DNA from: Halobacteriovorax marinus SJ
GTDB taxonomy: Bacteria; Bdellovibrionota; Bacteriovoracia; Bacteriovoracales; Bacteriovoracaceae
Assembly (NCBI RefSeq): GCF_000210915.2
Contig: NC_016620.1
Coordinates: 3,286,001-3,350,000, forward strand
Direction: 5' to 3'
DNA: 64,000 nucleotides
The notes beneath the pieces were generated by a model. It ran no database searches. It worked only from the letters and a program-made list of their open reading frames with translations, and was not told where the DNA came from. Both the position numbers and the translations under genes were made by a program. The stretch's first letter is position 1, and the number at the start of each line of letters is the position of its first letter. Of this stretch, positions 55,757-63,785 are shown piece by piece.

Positions 55757-56254
55757 ATGGAACAACAAAAGAAAGAGCTATTTTATTTTCAAGTGACAGA
55801 TCTTTGGAAGAGACTTTGCGAAGAGCACTCTACTCTATTTGATCAAACATGCGACGAGTATTCACTTCTTTTAACAAGTGACCTCGATAATCTTGAAGAC
55901 AAGATTGCTGAAAAACAAGAAACTATCAATCGTATTAATCTCTTAGAAGATTTACGAAGCTCTATTATTTCTAGAGTTAATAGAGAGTTGAATCAAAATA
56001 TTAATCATGTCTCTGATTTAATTTCTTTCTTTCAAAGTTTTGAGGCAACACTAGATCATAGACATCTATATAACTTCAACGCTCTTTTAATTGATATTAT
56101 TGAAAAGATTCAAACACAGAATAAAACAAACCAATTATTTATCAATAAAGCACTAGGTTCACTAAAGAGCATTCGAGAAGAAGCTTTGGGCGAAAAGAGT
56201 TACTCAACATATAACTCTAAAGGCTCGGCAAGATCTCGAAGTCTTTCGATATAA
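55757..56254 (+). CDS. flgN: FlgN-type export chaperone
   Basis: FlgN escorts FlgK and FlgL to the export gate. The 165-residue product is entirely helical, with a long coiled-coil-like stretch (about 30-130) and a Ser-rich tail. Sequence identity to FlgN is weak by eye; position between flgM and flgK and size support the call. Confidence 0.75.
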   Translation: MEQQKKELFYFQVTDLWKRLCEEHSTLFDQTCDEYSLLLTSDLDNLEDKIAEKQETINRINLLEDLRSSIISRVNRELNQNINHVSDLISFFQSFEATLDHRHLYNFNALLIDIIEKIQTQNKTNQLFINKALGSLKSIREEALGEKSYSTYNSKGSARSRSLSI

Positions 56255-56265
56255 TTGAGGTTTAA

Positions 56266-57729
56266 TTGTCAGATTTATTAAATATTGGACGTACAGGTTT
56301 AAATGCATCAAAGAAGTCTCTTGAGACGACAGGGCATAATATATCCAATGTTAATACTGAAGGTTACTCTAGACAGAGAGTGAACCAAACGACAAACACT
56401 CCAATTACAAAGGGTGGAACCGTTCACGGAACAGGTGTTCGTGTAAAGTCTGTTACTAGAATTAATGACGACTTCATCAATAAGAGACTAGAGAAGGCTA
56501 TCTCTAATGATCGATTCTTTGAGCAAAGAGCCGAGAGAATGACTCAGATAGAAGATATCTTCAACGACCTTGATACTGATGGTCTTAATCAGGTTATTAA
56601 TAAATTCTTCAATAGTTTTAGAGAACTTGCCAATCAACCAGAGAATGAAACAATTCGTTCGGTAGTTAGGGATCAAGCCAACTTAGTTGTACAAGACTTT
56701 AGAAGAATCCAAGAAAACTTAAATTCTATTTCTGCTGGTATCGATGAAAATATGAAAGCAGAAGTCATTGATATAAACCAAACTCTTGAGCACATTGCAA
56801 ATCTCAATAAAAAGATTCAATCACTTGAGGCAATCAATGAAGAGGTTGGTGACTTAAGAGATCAACGTGATCTTGCTGTTAGAAATTTATCTAAGTCATT
56901 TAAGGTTCACACTTATCAAGATGAAAAGGGACAATATGTTGTAGCCGCGAAAGGTGTTGGTACACTCGTTACCGCTACACAAGTTCAACGTCTACAAATT
57001 GGTACGAGCAATAAAGAGAACTCGACAAATGGTCTTCCAGGTTCTGCCGATATTTTCTTCGAAGGAAAGCCTGCTCATATTCTCACACAGAAATTCCAAG
57101 GCGGTAGCTTGTCTTCCCTTGCAAAAGTGAGAAATGAAGAGATCGTAGACATTAGAAATAAAGTCGATCAAATCGCATATAACTTAACTAAGAGTGTAAA
57201 TGCAATTCACAGAAGAGGATATGTTAACAGACCTCTTAATGTAGATGAAGCTGGTAATGTTTCAAGCGTAGACTCTAAAGGTCTTACGACAGGAATTAAC
57301 TTCTTTAAAGAGCCAACAGATCCTAAGGACGCTGCTCTTAATATGTCACTAAGCTCCGCCGTTAAAGAAGATCTAACTAATATTGTGACAGCACTAGGAC
57401 CAAATAGTCCTGGTGATAATAGAGTTTCCTTGGCCATCTCAAAGATTCAACACGAGAGAATTGTTGGTGATGGTGAATCGACACTTGAAGAATTCTACCT
57501 CCAAACAGTTGGTAAAATTGGCTTGGAAGCTGGAAAAGCAAAGCTCGATAGTGAGCAAGCAGAGGGACTTAAGGCCCAGGCCGTAAGTATTCGAGAACGC
57601 CTTGTTGGTGTGTCAATAGATGAAGAAGCTGCCAATATGGTCAAGTTTCAGCACGCCTACGAAGCATCTGCTAAAATAATGCAAACCGCCGATGAAATGT
57701 TTAAAACAGTCATCGGCATTAAGAGATAA
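56266..57729 (+). CDS. flgK: Hook-filament junction protein FlgK (HAP1)
   Basis: FlgK is the first junction protein between hook and filament. The 487-residue product starts at TTG (GAGG upstream). It begins SDLLNIGRTGLNASKKSLETTGHNISNVNTEGYSRQRVNQ, and ends with EAANMVKFQHAYEASAKIMQTADEMFKTVIGI, both diagnostic. It is 11 nt after flgN and 4 nt before flgL. Confidence 0.96.
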   Translation: MSDLLNIGRTGLNASKKSLETTGHNISNVNTEGYSRQRVNQTTNTPITKGGTVHGTGVRVKSVTRINDDFINKRLEKAISNDRFFEQRAERMTQIEDIFNDLDTDGLNQVINKFFNSFRELANQPENETIRSVVRDQANLVVQDFRRIQENLNSISAGIDENMKAEVIDINQTLEHIANLNKKIQSLEAINEEVGDLRDQRDLAVRNLSKSFKVHTYQDEKGQYVVAAKGVGTLVTATQVQRLQIGTSNKENSTNGLPGSADIFFEGKPAHILTQKFQGGSLSSLAKVRNEEIVDIRNKVDQIAYNLTKSVNAIHRRGYVNRPLNVDEAGNVSSVDSKGLTTGINFFKEPTDPKDAALNMSLSSAVKEDLTNIVTALGPNSPGDNRVSLAISKIQHERIVGDGESTLEEFYLQTVGKIGLEAGKAKLDSEQAEGLKAQAVSIRERLVGVSIDEEAANMVKFQHAYEASAKIMQTADEMFKTVIGIKR

Positions 57730-57733
57730 TTAA

Positions 57734-58732
57734 ATGTCTAGAGTATCGGAAAATAGTTCATCTGCTGCCCTTAACTTTTCTCTAGGAAAAGCTAAGTCAA
57801 AGCTAGAAGACCTGCAAATGAAGGGCGCGACCCTAAAGGATATCTCTAGGCCTTCAGACAACCCTATTAGTAATGTCGAGGCACTCTCCATTACTTCTAA
57901 TATGTCTGATAATAAGCAATATCAGCGAAATGCTGATTATGCTCTTCTTCATTTAAATGTAACCGAGAAATCGCTTGAACAACTCACTGACCTATTAGTT
58001 AAGGCCAAAGAAATTGCGATTTCTCAATCTTCGGATTTTTATAATGCCGATGTTAGAAAGAATATTGCGAACGAAGTTAACCAATTAAGAAACTTGGCAC
58101 TTTCAATTGCAAATAAGAGAGTTGGCCAGAAATATATTTTCTCTGGTTATTCAACATTAACTCAACCCTTCGATGTTGCCGGTAAATATAACGGAGACAA
58201 GGGTCACACTACTGTTGAAGTGGCAAAAGACTTCTTTTTACCACTAAATTTAAATGGACATGAGATCTTCTACTCATCTGATGATACGTCAGACAAGAAT
58301 ATCCATCCTTTAAAAGAGATCAAGGAACCTGATACAAGTAAGCCTGTTGAGAATAAGAGAGAACTCGCCTCTACTGAGGGAGAGAACTTTCATAAGAGAG
58401 ATAATATCTTTGCTCAACTTGAGAGTTTATCAGTGGCCCTTGAAACAAACGATGCTGTATTAATTCAAAACCTCTTAGAGGAATTTGATGACAGCATCTC
58501 AAGACTTATTACTCTAAGAACACGAGTTGGCTCAATTACTAGCTCTGTTATGAATTCTAAGTCTCGCCTCGAAAGTGAAAACATCGAAGGCGCTACGCGA
58601 AAAAGTAAATTAGTAGATGCAGATATTGCTGAAGTATTTTCTGATATAACAAAGCATCAATCCGTCCTTAAGACTACATATCAATCCTCTCAAGGTTTAA
58701 TGAATCAAAACCTCATGGATTTCTTAAGGTAG
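57734..58732 (+). CDS. flgL: Hook-filament junction protein FlgL (HAP3)
   Basis: FlgL caps the junction onto which flagellin polymerises. The 332-residue product has flagellin-like N- and C-terminal helices (LEDLQMKGATLKDISRPSDNPISNVEALSI and ADIAEVFSDITKHQSVLKTTYQSSQGLMNQNLMDFL) around a variable centre. Length is typical. Confidence 0.95.
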   Translation: MSRVSENSSSAALNFSLGKAKSKLEDLQMKGATLKDISRPSDNPISNVEALSITSNMSDNKQYQRNADYALLHLNVTEKSLEQLTDLLVKAKEIAISQSSDFYNADVRKNIANEVNQLRNLALSIANKRVGQKYIFSGYSTLTQPFDVAGKYNGDKGHTTVEVAKDFFLPLNLNGHEIFYSSDDTSDKNIHPLKEIKEPDTSKPVENKRELASTEGENFHKRDNIFAQLESLSVALETNDAVLIQNLLEEFDDSISRLITLRTRVGSITSSVMNSKSRLESENIEGATRKSKLVDADIAEVFSDITKHQSVLKTTYQSSQGLMNQNLMDFLR

Positions 58733-58839
58733 GGCGTTGAAGTTATTGAATCTTGCAATTTAGGCCAATGACAACAAATATTATTAAAGTATTTGATAAA
58801 TTTTGCCTGTTTTTACTTGCCTTTTGAAAAATGAGGTAA

Positions 58840-58868
58840 TATATGAACCATTGCGGATCGAATCAGGA
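58840..58868 (+). promoter_or_regulatory. Weak candidate csrA promoter element
   Basis: TTGCCT (58817-58822) lies 17 nt before TATATG (58840-58845), so a transcript could start near 58852. Both elements are weak. The listed span covers the -10 and the start region; csrA may instead be read from flgL. Confidence 0.3.
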
Positions 58869-58875
58869 AGGTTCA
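58844..58875 (+). promoter_or_regulatory. Possible CsrA-binding hairpin in the csrA leader
   Basis: TGAACC and GGTTCA can pair across a 20-nt loop holding two GGA motifs (GCGGATC and CAGGAAGG), 18 nt before the csrA start. CsrA binds GGA in loops, so autoregulation is plausible. If transcription starts at the weak promoter above, the 5' arm would be lost and only the GGA motifs remain. Confidence 0.35.
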
Positions 58876-58893
58876 CAAAGTTGAGGTTTATTT

Positions 58894-59121
58894 ATGCTCG
58901 TTTTGACAAGGAAGCTAGGAGAAAGCATCGCAATTGATGACCACATCAAAATTGTTGTTGTGCAAATCAAGGGCAAGCAAGTACGGCTAGGCATCAAAGC
59001 CCCTAAAGAAACGAAAATTCACAGAGAAGAAGTCTATAAGTCTATTCAGGATCAGAATACTGAAGCGGCGCAGGCAGACCTATCTTCAATTTCAGACTTA
59101 GCAGACGAATTAAAGAAATAA
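58894..59121 (+). CDS. csrA: Carbon storage / translation regulator CsrA
   Basis: CsrA is a dimeric RNA-binding protein that blocks or stabilises mRNAs at GGA sites. The 75-residue product starts MLVLTRKLGESIAIDDHIKIVVV and has IKAPKETKIHREEVY, all conserved. It follows flgL and precedes fliW, the arrangement in which FliW sequesters CsrA to couple flagellin translation to secretion. A GAGG ribosome-binding site is present. Confidence 0.97.
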   Translation: MLVLTRKLGESIAIDDHIKIVVVQIKGKQVRLGIKAPKETKIHREEVYKSIQDQNTEAAQADLSSISDLADELKK

Positions 59122-59140
59122 GCAAGAATTTCCTTCTTGC
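59122..59140 (+). other. Hairpin between csrA and fliW
   Basis: GCAAGAA / TTCTTGC form a 7-bp stem with a 5-nt loop immediately after the csrA stop. No U-tract follows, so transcription may continue into fliW. Confidence 0.4.
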
Positions 59141-59206
59141 ACTTCTGGTCCTACGACTGCTAGAATCATGAGGCGGGCCATTTAGGCTTGAATTTGGAGG
59201 CCAGAA

Positions 59207-59770
59207 GTGAAAATCAACACAACTAGATTTGGTGAACTCGAAGTAGATAATAGCGATATTATTACGTTTAAAGATGGACTATTAGGTTTTGAACAACTTA
59301 CAAAGTTCTTCATTGTCGATCCAGGTGACCAAACTTTAATTCTATGGATTCAATCAGTAGACGATGCTAGTACAGCATTCCCTATTATTGAGCCAAAGAT
59401 CTTTAAGCCTGATTACTCTGTAAAATTACTACCAGCAGAACTAACAAGCTTAAGCCTAGAAAACTTAAACGAAGCAAGTATTTATACAATTCTTACTATC
59501 CCTCAGGTTGTAACGAATATGTCAGCAAATATGAAAGCTCCTATTGTTATTAACAATAAGACTAAAGTTGCAAGACAGATCGTTCTTCAAGATTCAAAGC
59601 TTGAAGTTAAGTACGAAATGTACACTGAGCTTAAAAGATATATCGTAGCTTATACTTCTGACGATTCTGTTAGAACAAATGTTAAGCTTGATAATACAGC
59701 GACAGAAGCTACTGCTCAAACTCAAGAGCAAGCTCCTAAAACAAATCCAAATCAAAACGCAGAAGCTTAA
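59207..59770 (+). CDS. fliW: Flagellar assembly factor FliW
   Basis: FliW binds flagellin or CsrA in turn, releasing CsrA when flagellin accumulates. The 187-residue product starts at GTG after GGAGG. It has the typical TRFGELEVDNSDIITFKDGLLGFEQLTKFFIVD opening and an INNKTKVARQIVL segment. A Thr/Gln/Ala-rich tail of about 30 residues makes it longer than Bacillus FliW (about 140). It is the last gene of the operon. Confidence 0.95.
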   Translation: MKINTTRFGELEVDNSDIITFKDGLLGFEQLTKFFIVDPGDQTLILWIQSVDDASTAFPIIEPKIFKPDYSVKLLPAELTSLSLENLNEASIYTILTIPQVVTNMSANMKAPIVINNKTKVARQIVLQDSKLEVKYEMYTELKRYIVAYTSDDSVRTNVKLDNTATEATAQTQEQAPKTNPNQNAEA

Positions 59771-59774
59771 ATAT

Positions 59775-59802
59775 AAAAAGCCAGCATTAAGCTGGCTTTT
59801 TT
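59775..59802. terminator. Bidirectional terminator between fliW and the TPR gene
   Basis: AAAAAGCCAGC / GCTGGCTTTTT form an 11-bp stem with a 5-nt loop and T-tracts on both strands, in the convergent gap 59771-59829. Confidence 0.92.
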
Positions 59803-59829
59803 ATTTCTCTATTTCAATTTAATTTAAAT

Positions 59830-60561
59830 TTATAAATTTGTTTCAGTAGCAGTCTTTGATAGATTCAAATACATTGCAGCTTCAGAGTTCATCGGCTCCA
59901 TAGAGATAACCTTCTCCCACTCTGCTTGGGCCTCTAAAATATTTCCATTACCGTATTGAAGTACACCAAGGGCCACTCTGGCATTTGTATAGTTTGGCTC
60001 TTCTGTTCTTAATCTCTTAAGTTCATCAATGGCCTTAGAAACAAATCCCTTCTTAGCATATACTTTTGCAATTTTAATTCTCGTTTCAAGGCTCTCAGTG
60101 TCCAGGGCCACTACCTTATTATACTCGAAGAGAGCTTCATCAAATCTATTATATGTCATATAAAGATCTGCAAGCTCTAAGTGCTTAACTGCAAATTTCT
60201 TATTAACGTGTTGGTCGTCAATACCTTCGTTTCCTCTGGCCCTTGTCTTCACTCTTTCATTCGCCTGATTAAAAACCTTCTTAGCGTCTTCATAGTGACC
60301 AATGTCGTTGTAGAGAACAGAGAGAGAAATCGCTGCATCAGTATGAGTTGGATCTATACTAATAACTTTATTGAAAGCTTTGATTGCTTTTCCAATTTCG
60401 CCATTAATATGAAAAATATTTGCAAGGTAGAAGAGAGCATCAATAGACTTTGGCTCAACTTCAATAATCTCATTGAAAATAGCTGCCGCTTTCTTATACT
60501 CACCGCTATTGTAACAATGCTTCGCTTTTTCTAGTAATTCCTGTGAATTAAAAGTTTCCAT
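59830..60561 (-). CDS. TPR-repeat protein
   Basis: The 243-residue soluble protein consists almost wholly of about six tetratricopeptide repeats: AKHCYNSGEYKKAAAIFNEIIEVEP, then ALFYLANIFHINGEIGKAIKAFNKVI, and so on. TPRs mediate protein contacts; no enzyme domain is present. It is 10 nt after the BamD-like gene in the same direction, so it may belong to envelope assembly or scaffold neighbouring components. Confidence 0.85.
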   Translation of the reverse strand: METFNSQELLEKAKHCYNSGEYKKAAAIFNEIIEVEPKSIDALFYLANIFHINGEIGKAIKAFNKVISIDPTHTDAAISLSVLYNDIGHYEDAKKVFNQANERVKTRARGNEGIDDQHVNKKFAVKHLELADLYMTYNRFDEALFEYNKVVALDTESLETRIKIAKVYAKKGFVSKAIDELKRLRTEEPNYTNARVALGVLQYGNGNILEAQAEWEKVISMEPMNSEAAMYLNLSKTATETNL

Positions 60562-60571
60562 GATTCCCCTA

Positions 60572-61309
60572 TTACCTAAGACAGTTATTATATGCGCTTT
60601 GTAATTTCTTTAAATTGCTTTGCTCAATTTGCTCTTTGAATTGATTAAAGTACTTAGTACAAGATTCCTTATCCTTAAGCTTATGAGAGCTCTCAACAAC
60701 TCTAATCATTGAGTGGGCCAAGAGCATTGGATCGCTTTTAAATCTATCAATGATAGACAGATATCTATATCTAGCAGCATCGAAGACATTAGTTTTATAA
60801 TAGAAATCACCAATGTATCTCTCTTTATCTAAAATCATTCCCTGAGCTAATTTAATCTTATCAATACTTCCCTTTGAATATTCAGAGTCTGAGTGGAAGT
60901 TTAAAAGCTCTTGATAGTACTTAACAGCTTCATGTGCAGCTGAAAGGTCTCTATCAAAAGTATCAGGAATCTGTGCATAGAAAGATTCTGCAATCTTCCA
61001 AATCACATAGGCTTTCTTCTTGTGCTTAGGATGAAAGTCTTTAAAAAGAATATAGGCGGCGGCTGCCTCTACATAATTTTCCTGCTTAAAGAGAACGTCA
61101 GCCTGGAGAAGTTCTGCATGAGTTGCATAGAAACTATATGGATATTGAGATCTTAGAGTATTTAACTTCTCTGTTGCTAAAATATATCTAGAATCATTTA
61201 TAAGATCTTGGGCCTCTTTAAAGAGGACTTCTGCTTCTGTTTTACCTTCTGGCCTAGGCGTAGAACACGAAATGAGGGCCAAACAAAATGTCACTATCAA
61301 TAAGCGCAC
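60572..61309 (-). CDS. bamD: BamD-like outer-membrane assembly lipoprotein
   Basis: BamD is the essential TPR lipoprotein that works with BamA to insert beta-barrels. The 245-residue product has a lipoprotein signal with Cys15 (ALISCSTPRP). BamD-type TPRs follow: EAEVLFKEAQDLINDSRYILATEKLNTLRSQYPYSFYATHAELLQADVLFKQENYVEAAAAYILFKDFHPKH. Length matches E. coli BamD. It lies 10 nt before the TPR gene and 65 nt after the permease gene. Confidence 0.85.
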   Translation of the reverse strand: MRLLIVTFCLALISCSTPRPEGKTEAEVLFKEAQDLINDSRYILATEKLNTLRSQYPYSFYATHAELLQADVLFKQENYVEAAAAYILFKDFHPKHKKKAYVIWKIAESFYAQIPDTFDRDLSAAHEAVKYYQELLNFHSDSEYSKGSIDKIKLAQGMILDKERYIGDFYYKTNVFDAARYRYLSIIDRFKSDPMLLAHSMIRVVESSHKLKDKESCTKYFNQFKEQIEQSNLKKLQSAYNNCLR

Positions 61310-61374
61310 ACTTACTTCCTTTGTAGTTATATAGGAGCAAGCATATCATTTGCAGCGTAGCACCGTCAAAGTAA

Positions 61375-62421
61375 CTATCTGGATTTTACGCCGTATAATT
61401 CATTATAAATTTCGATAGATATCAACTTAAACGCCGCAGCAAGTGGGATTGAAATAATCATTCCAACCACACCAAAGAAAGTGGAGCCAAGAATTACACT
61501 AATAACAACCATCAATGGGTGTAAGTTAACAATTTTAGAAACAAGAATTGGAAAGACCAGTGCAATATCTATAGCATTGGCCACAATATATAAAATTGTA
61601 ATCGCACCAAATGTTGGACCCCAACCATACTCGGCAAGACCAAAGATTATCGCAGGAATTGTTCCAATAATTGGACCAAGATATGGAATTACATTTGTAA
61701 ATCCTGCCACTAGTCCCAACAAGAGAGCAAAGCGAACGTCTAGAAATAAGAGTCCAGTAGTAATAATAATTCCTACAATACTTGCCTCAACAAATTTTGC
61801 AAAAATATAGTCACCCAACTGGCGATTAAATTGATGCGAAAGATAGTAGAACCTTTCAAACATTGAGTTAGGTACGATCTTTAGAAAGTTAGACTTAAAC
61901 TCTTTTCCGTCCTTAAGTATAAAGAAGACAAAGAGGGGAACAAGAAAGATCCACTCTATTATAGAGCCTAAGTATTTCGGAACTTGTAGCAGTATTTCAG
62001 TTGTCGCTTTTTGACCATAGTCTAGAGAGTTATCAAGAATCTCATTGCCTACAACATAACCCGTCTTCTCTTCAATCTTAGAAGTTAAGTTCTTATACTC
62101 TGTTTTTAAAAAGCTCTCCACTTTAGGTAAGTAGTATTGAACATTTTGCGCTTCATTTGTAATCGTAGGCGTTATTTTGATAAGCGGATAAGTAAAGAGA
62201 AAGAGTATTGCTAGAAAAACAATATTAACAGATGTTGATTTCTTTAAACCAAAACGCATCACCATGGGAACGACTGGATTAAAAATTAAACTCACAACAT
62301 AGGCAACACTTAGAGGTATCGACACTCGCGGAAAGAGCCAAAGGGAAAATAGAAAAAGGATTAGTCCTAGAATAAAGAAAACTAGTCTTACTTTTTCAGG
62401 CTTACTCATTGCTCTTTGCAC
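61375..62421 (-). CDS. AI-2E/PerM-family membrane protein
   Basis: The 348-residue product has about seven TM segments arranged as a pair at the N-terminus, one near 155-170 and the rest in the C-terminal half. It has the family's conserved block PYLGPIIGTIPAIIFGL and HPLMVVISVILGSTFFGVVGMIISIPLAA. Members export small molecules or act in sodium/proton antiport; the substrate here is unknown. It overlaps the CNB-domain gene by 20 nt. Confidence 0.9.
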   Translation of the reverse strand: MQRAMSKPEKVRLVFFILGLILFLFSLWLFPRVSIPLSVAYVVSLIFNPVVPMVMRFGLKKSTSVNIVFLAILFLFTYPLIKITPTITNEAQNVQYYLPKVESFLKTEYKNLTSKIEEKTGYVVGNEILDNSLDYGQKATTEILLQVPKYLGSIIEWIFLVPLFVFFILKDGKEFKSNFLKIVPNSMFERFYYLSHQFNRQLGDYIFAKFVEASIVGIIITTGLLFLDVRFALLLGLVAGFTNVIPYLGPIIGTIPAIIFGLAEYGWGPTFGAITILYIVANAIDIALVFPILVSKIVNLHPLMVVISVILGSTFFGVVGMIISIPLAAAFKLISIEIYNELYGVKSR

Positions 62422-63034
62422 TTTCTAGTTCCAATTGTTTGATCTTATACTTTAATCTTCTAACCTCATTCGTAACTGAAAAGAGTCTATTTGCCGTAAT
62501 AATAGAGACGGCCTGAAGAAGCTTAGTTGCGATTGTTGGATTAGTATTAATTAAGTTCTCGAGATCAGGCTTAAAAATTCCTAGAAGCTGACACGACTCC
62601 CTAGCGATAGCTGTCGCGTTTCTTATACTTTGCTGCTGCAAGAGTGCAAGCTCTCCAAAGTAATCCATCTTATCTAAGGAAACCACATGATTAACTTTTG
62701 AATCATTAGTGTCATCTACAGTTTGATCGTTCTCAACAATAATATCGACTCTACCACTATAGATAAAATAAAAGCCAACTCCAATATCTGTCTGCTTGAA
62801 GATCACCTCTCCATCAGCAAATTGCCTTAAGTGCAATGCCTTTGAAAAAAGCCTTAACTCATTATCTGAAAAGTTCTCAAGCACTTTTATTCTTCTCAGA
62901 AATCTTGGAATAGAGTTCTTATTGGAAGTGAAGAGAGGATTCGATTGCCAGAAGTATTTTAGAATAGGAATATCTAACTTAGGCGGCAGCTCTTTACTCG
63001 TTTCTATATCTTTTTCAAAACTATCATTGGCCAT
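62402..63034 (-). CDS. Cyclic-nucleotide-binding-domain protein
   Basis: The 210-residue protein has one CNB domain (about 40-185): LENFSDNELRLFSKALHLRQFADGEVIFKQTD, then FGELALLQQQSIRNATAIA. This corresponds to the phosphate-binding cassette F-G-E-x-A-L...R-x-A-T. It has no HTH, kinase or TM segment, so it may be a cytoplasmic regulatory subunit for the neighbouring permease. The gene overlaps that gene by 20 nt and is 9 nt after the TPR/SH3 gene. Confidence 0.87.
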   Translation of the reverse strand: MANDSFEKDIETSKELPPKLDIPILKYFWQSNPLFTSNKNSIPRFLRRIKVLENFSDNELRLFSKALHLRQFADGEVIFKQTDIGVGFYFIYSGRVDIIVENDQTVDDTNDSKVNHVVSLDKMDYFGELALLQQQSIRNATAIARESCQLLGIFKPDLENLINTNPTIATKLLQAVSIITANRLFSVTNEVRRLKYKIKQLELESAKSNE

Positions 63035-63043
63035 AGTGCCCTC

Positions 63044-63715
63044 TTAGAGAATTCCAATATCTTCTTTTTTTACCCAGCCCGTAAGGTCCAGGGGATGATC
63101 TATATAGAACCAATCACCATCAGACTTTCCAAGAATGAATTTAGATCCACCTGGAATAGTTACCCTAACATCATAGACAGATGATGGGCCTTCATAGATT
63201 TTCATCTCTTTTATATTTACAGCAAAGCTCTTACCGCTAAGTAGTAACTGATGAGAAATCACCGGTGATAATGACAAAACTAACAACGCTCCAAGTACCA
63301 ACTTAGAACCTACCTTTTTAAACTTAAAAAGGAGGAGGGAGATCAACATAAGTACCAAAGTGATACTAATGGCATAGGAAACAGGGTATTGAGATAGAAA
63401 ACTCAGTAACTTATCGCTCATATTTTGAGAGAATGAGAGATCGATTCCCTGCAACTTAGATTTAACGAAAGCTAGGTTGTTGAGAATATCTGATCCAACA
63501 TAGCCCTTTTTCATGGCCAACTCTAAATGGTAACGCCCCGGACCAAACTCACCCATCTTTGAGTAAACAGTTCCAAGATTATAGTGAAAATCCACTGCTG
63601 TGAGCTGGTTTTTACTCTCAAGTAAAAGGTCGACCGCTTTGTCGAACTTACCATCTAAATATAGTGTCTCTAATGACTTTGATAATTCATCTATGTTAGT
63701 ATTCGCCATGAGCAT
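63044..63715 (-). CDS. TPR and SH3-domain membrane protein (BatE-like)
   Basis: The 223-residue product has an N-terminal TPR-like region (about 10-75), then two TM segments (about 113-132 and 138-156). A periplasmic bacterial SH3 domain follows (about 165-222: KIYEGPSSVYDVRVTIPGGSKFILGKSDGDWFYI). The layout resembles BatE proteins of aerotolerance operons, but the Bat vWA and MoxR partners are not adjacent. The start is uncertain: ATG at 63715 or at 63709, neither with a clear ribosome-binding site. Confidence 0.72.
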   Translation of the reverse strand: MLMANTNIDELSKSLETLYLDGKFDKAVDLLLESKNQLTAVDFHYNLGTVYSKMGEFGPGRYHLELAMKKGYVGSDILNNLAFVKSKLQGIDLSFSQNMSDKLLSFLSQYPVSYAISITLVLMLISLLLFKFKKVGSKLVLGALLVLSLSPVISHQLLLSGKSFAVNIKEMKIYEGPSSVYDVRVTIPGGSKFILGKSDGDWFYIDHPLDLTGWVKKEDIGIL

Positions 63716-63785
63716 ATTATCAACTTAGCAAATAAATAATGCAAGTTGCGGTAATCTATACACACAAATATTTTGAGGTTTTATT

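Noticed and set aside
58733-58780. A third -24/-12 promoter before csrA
   Set aside because: A TTGCA block is present near 58755 but no GG lies at the required spacing.
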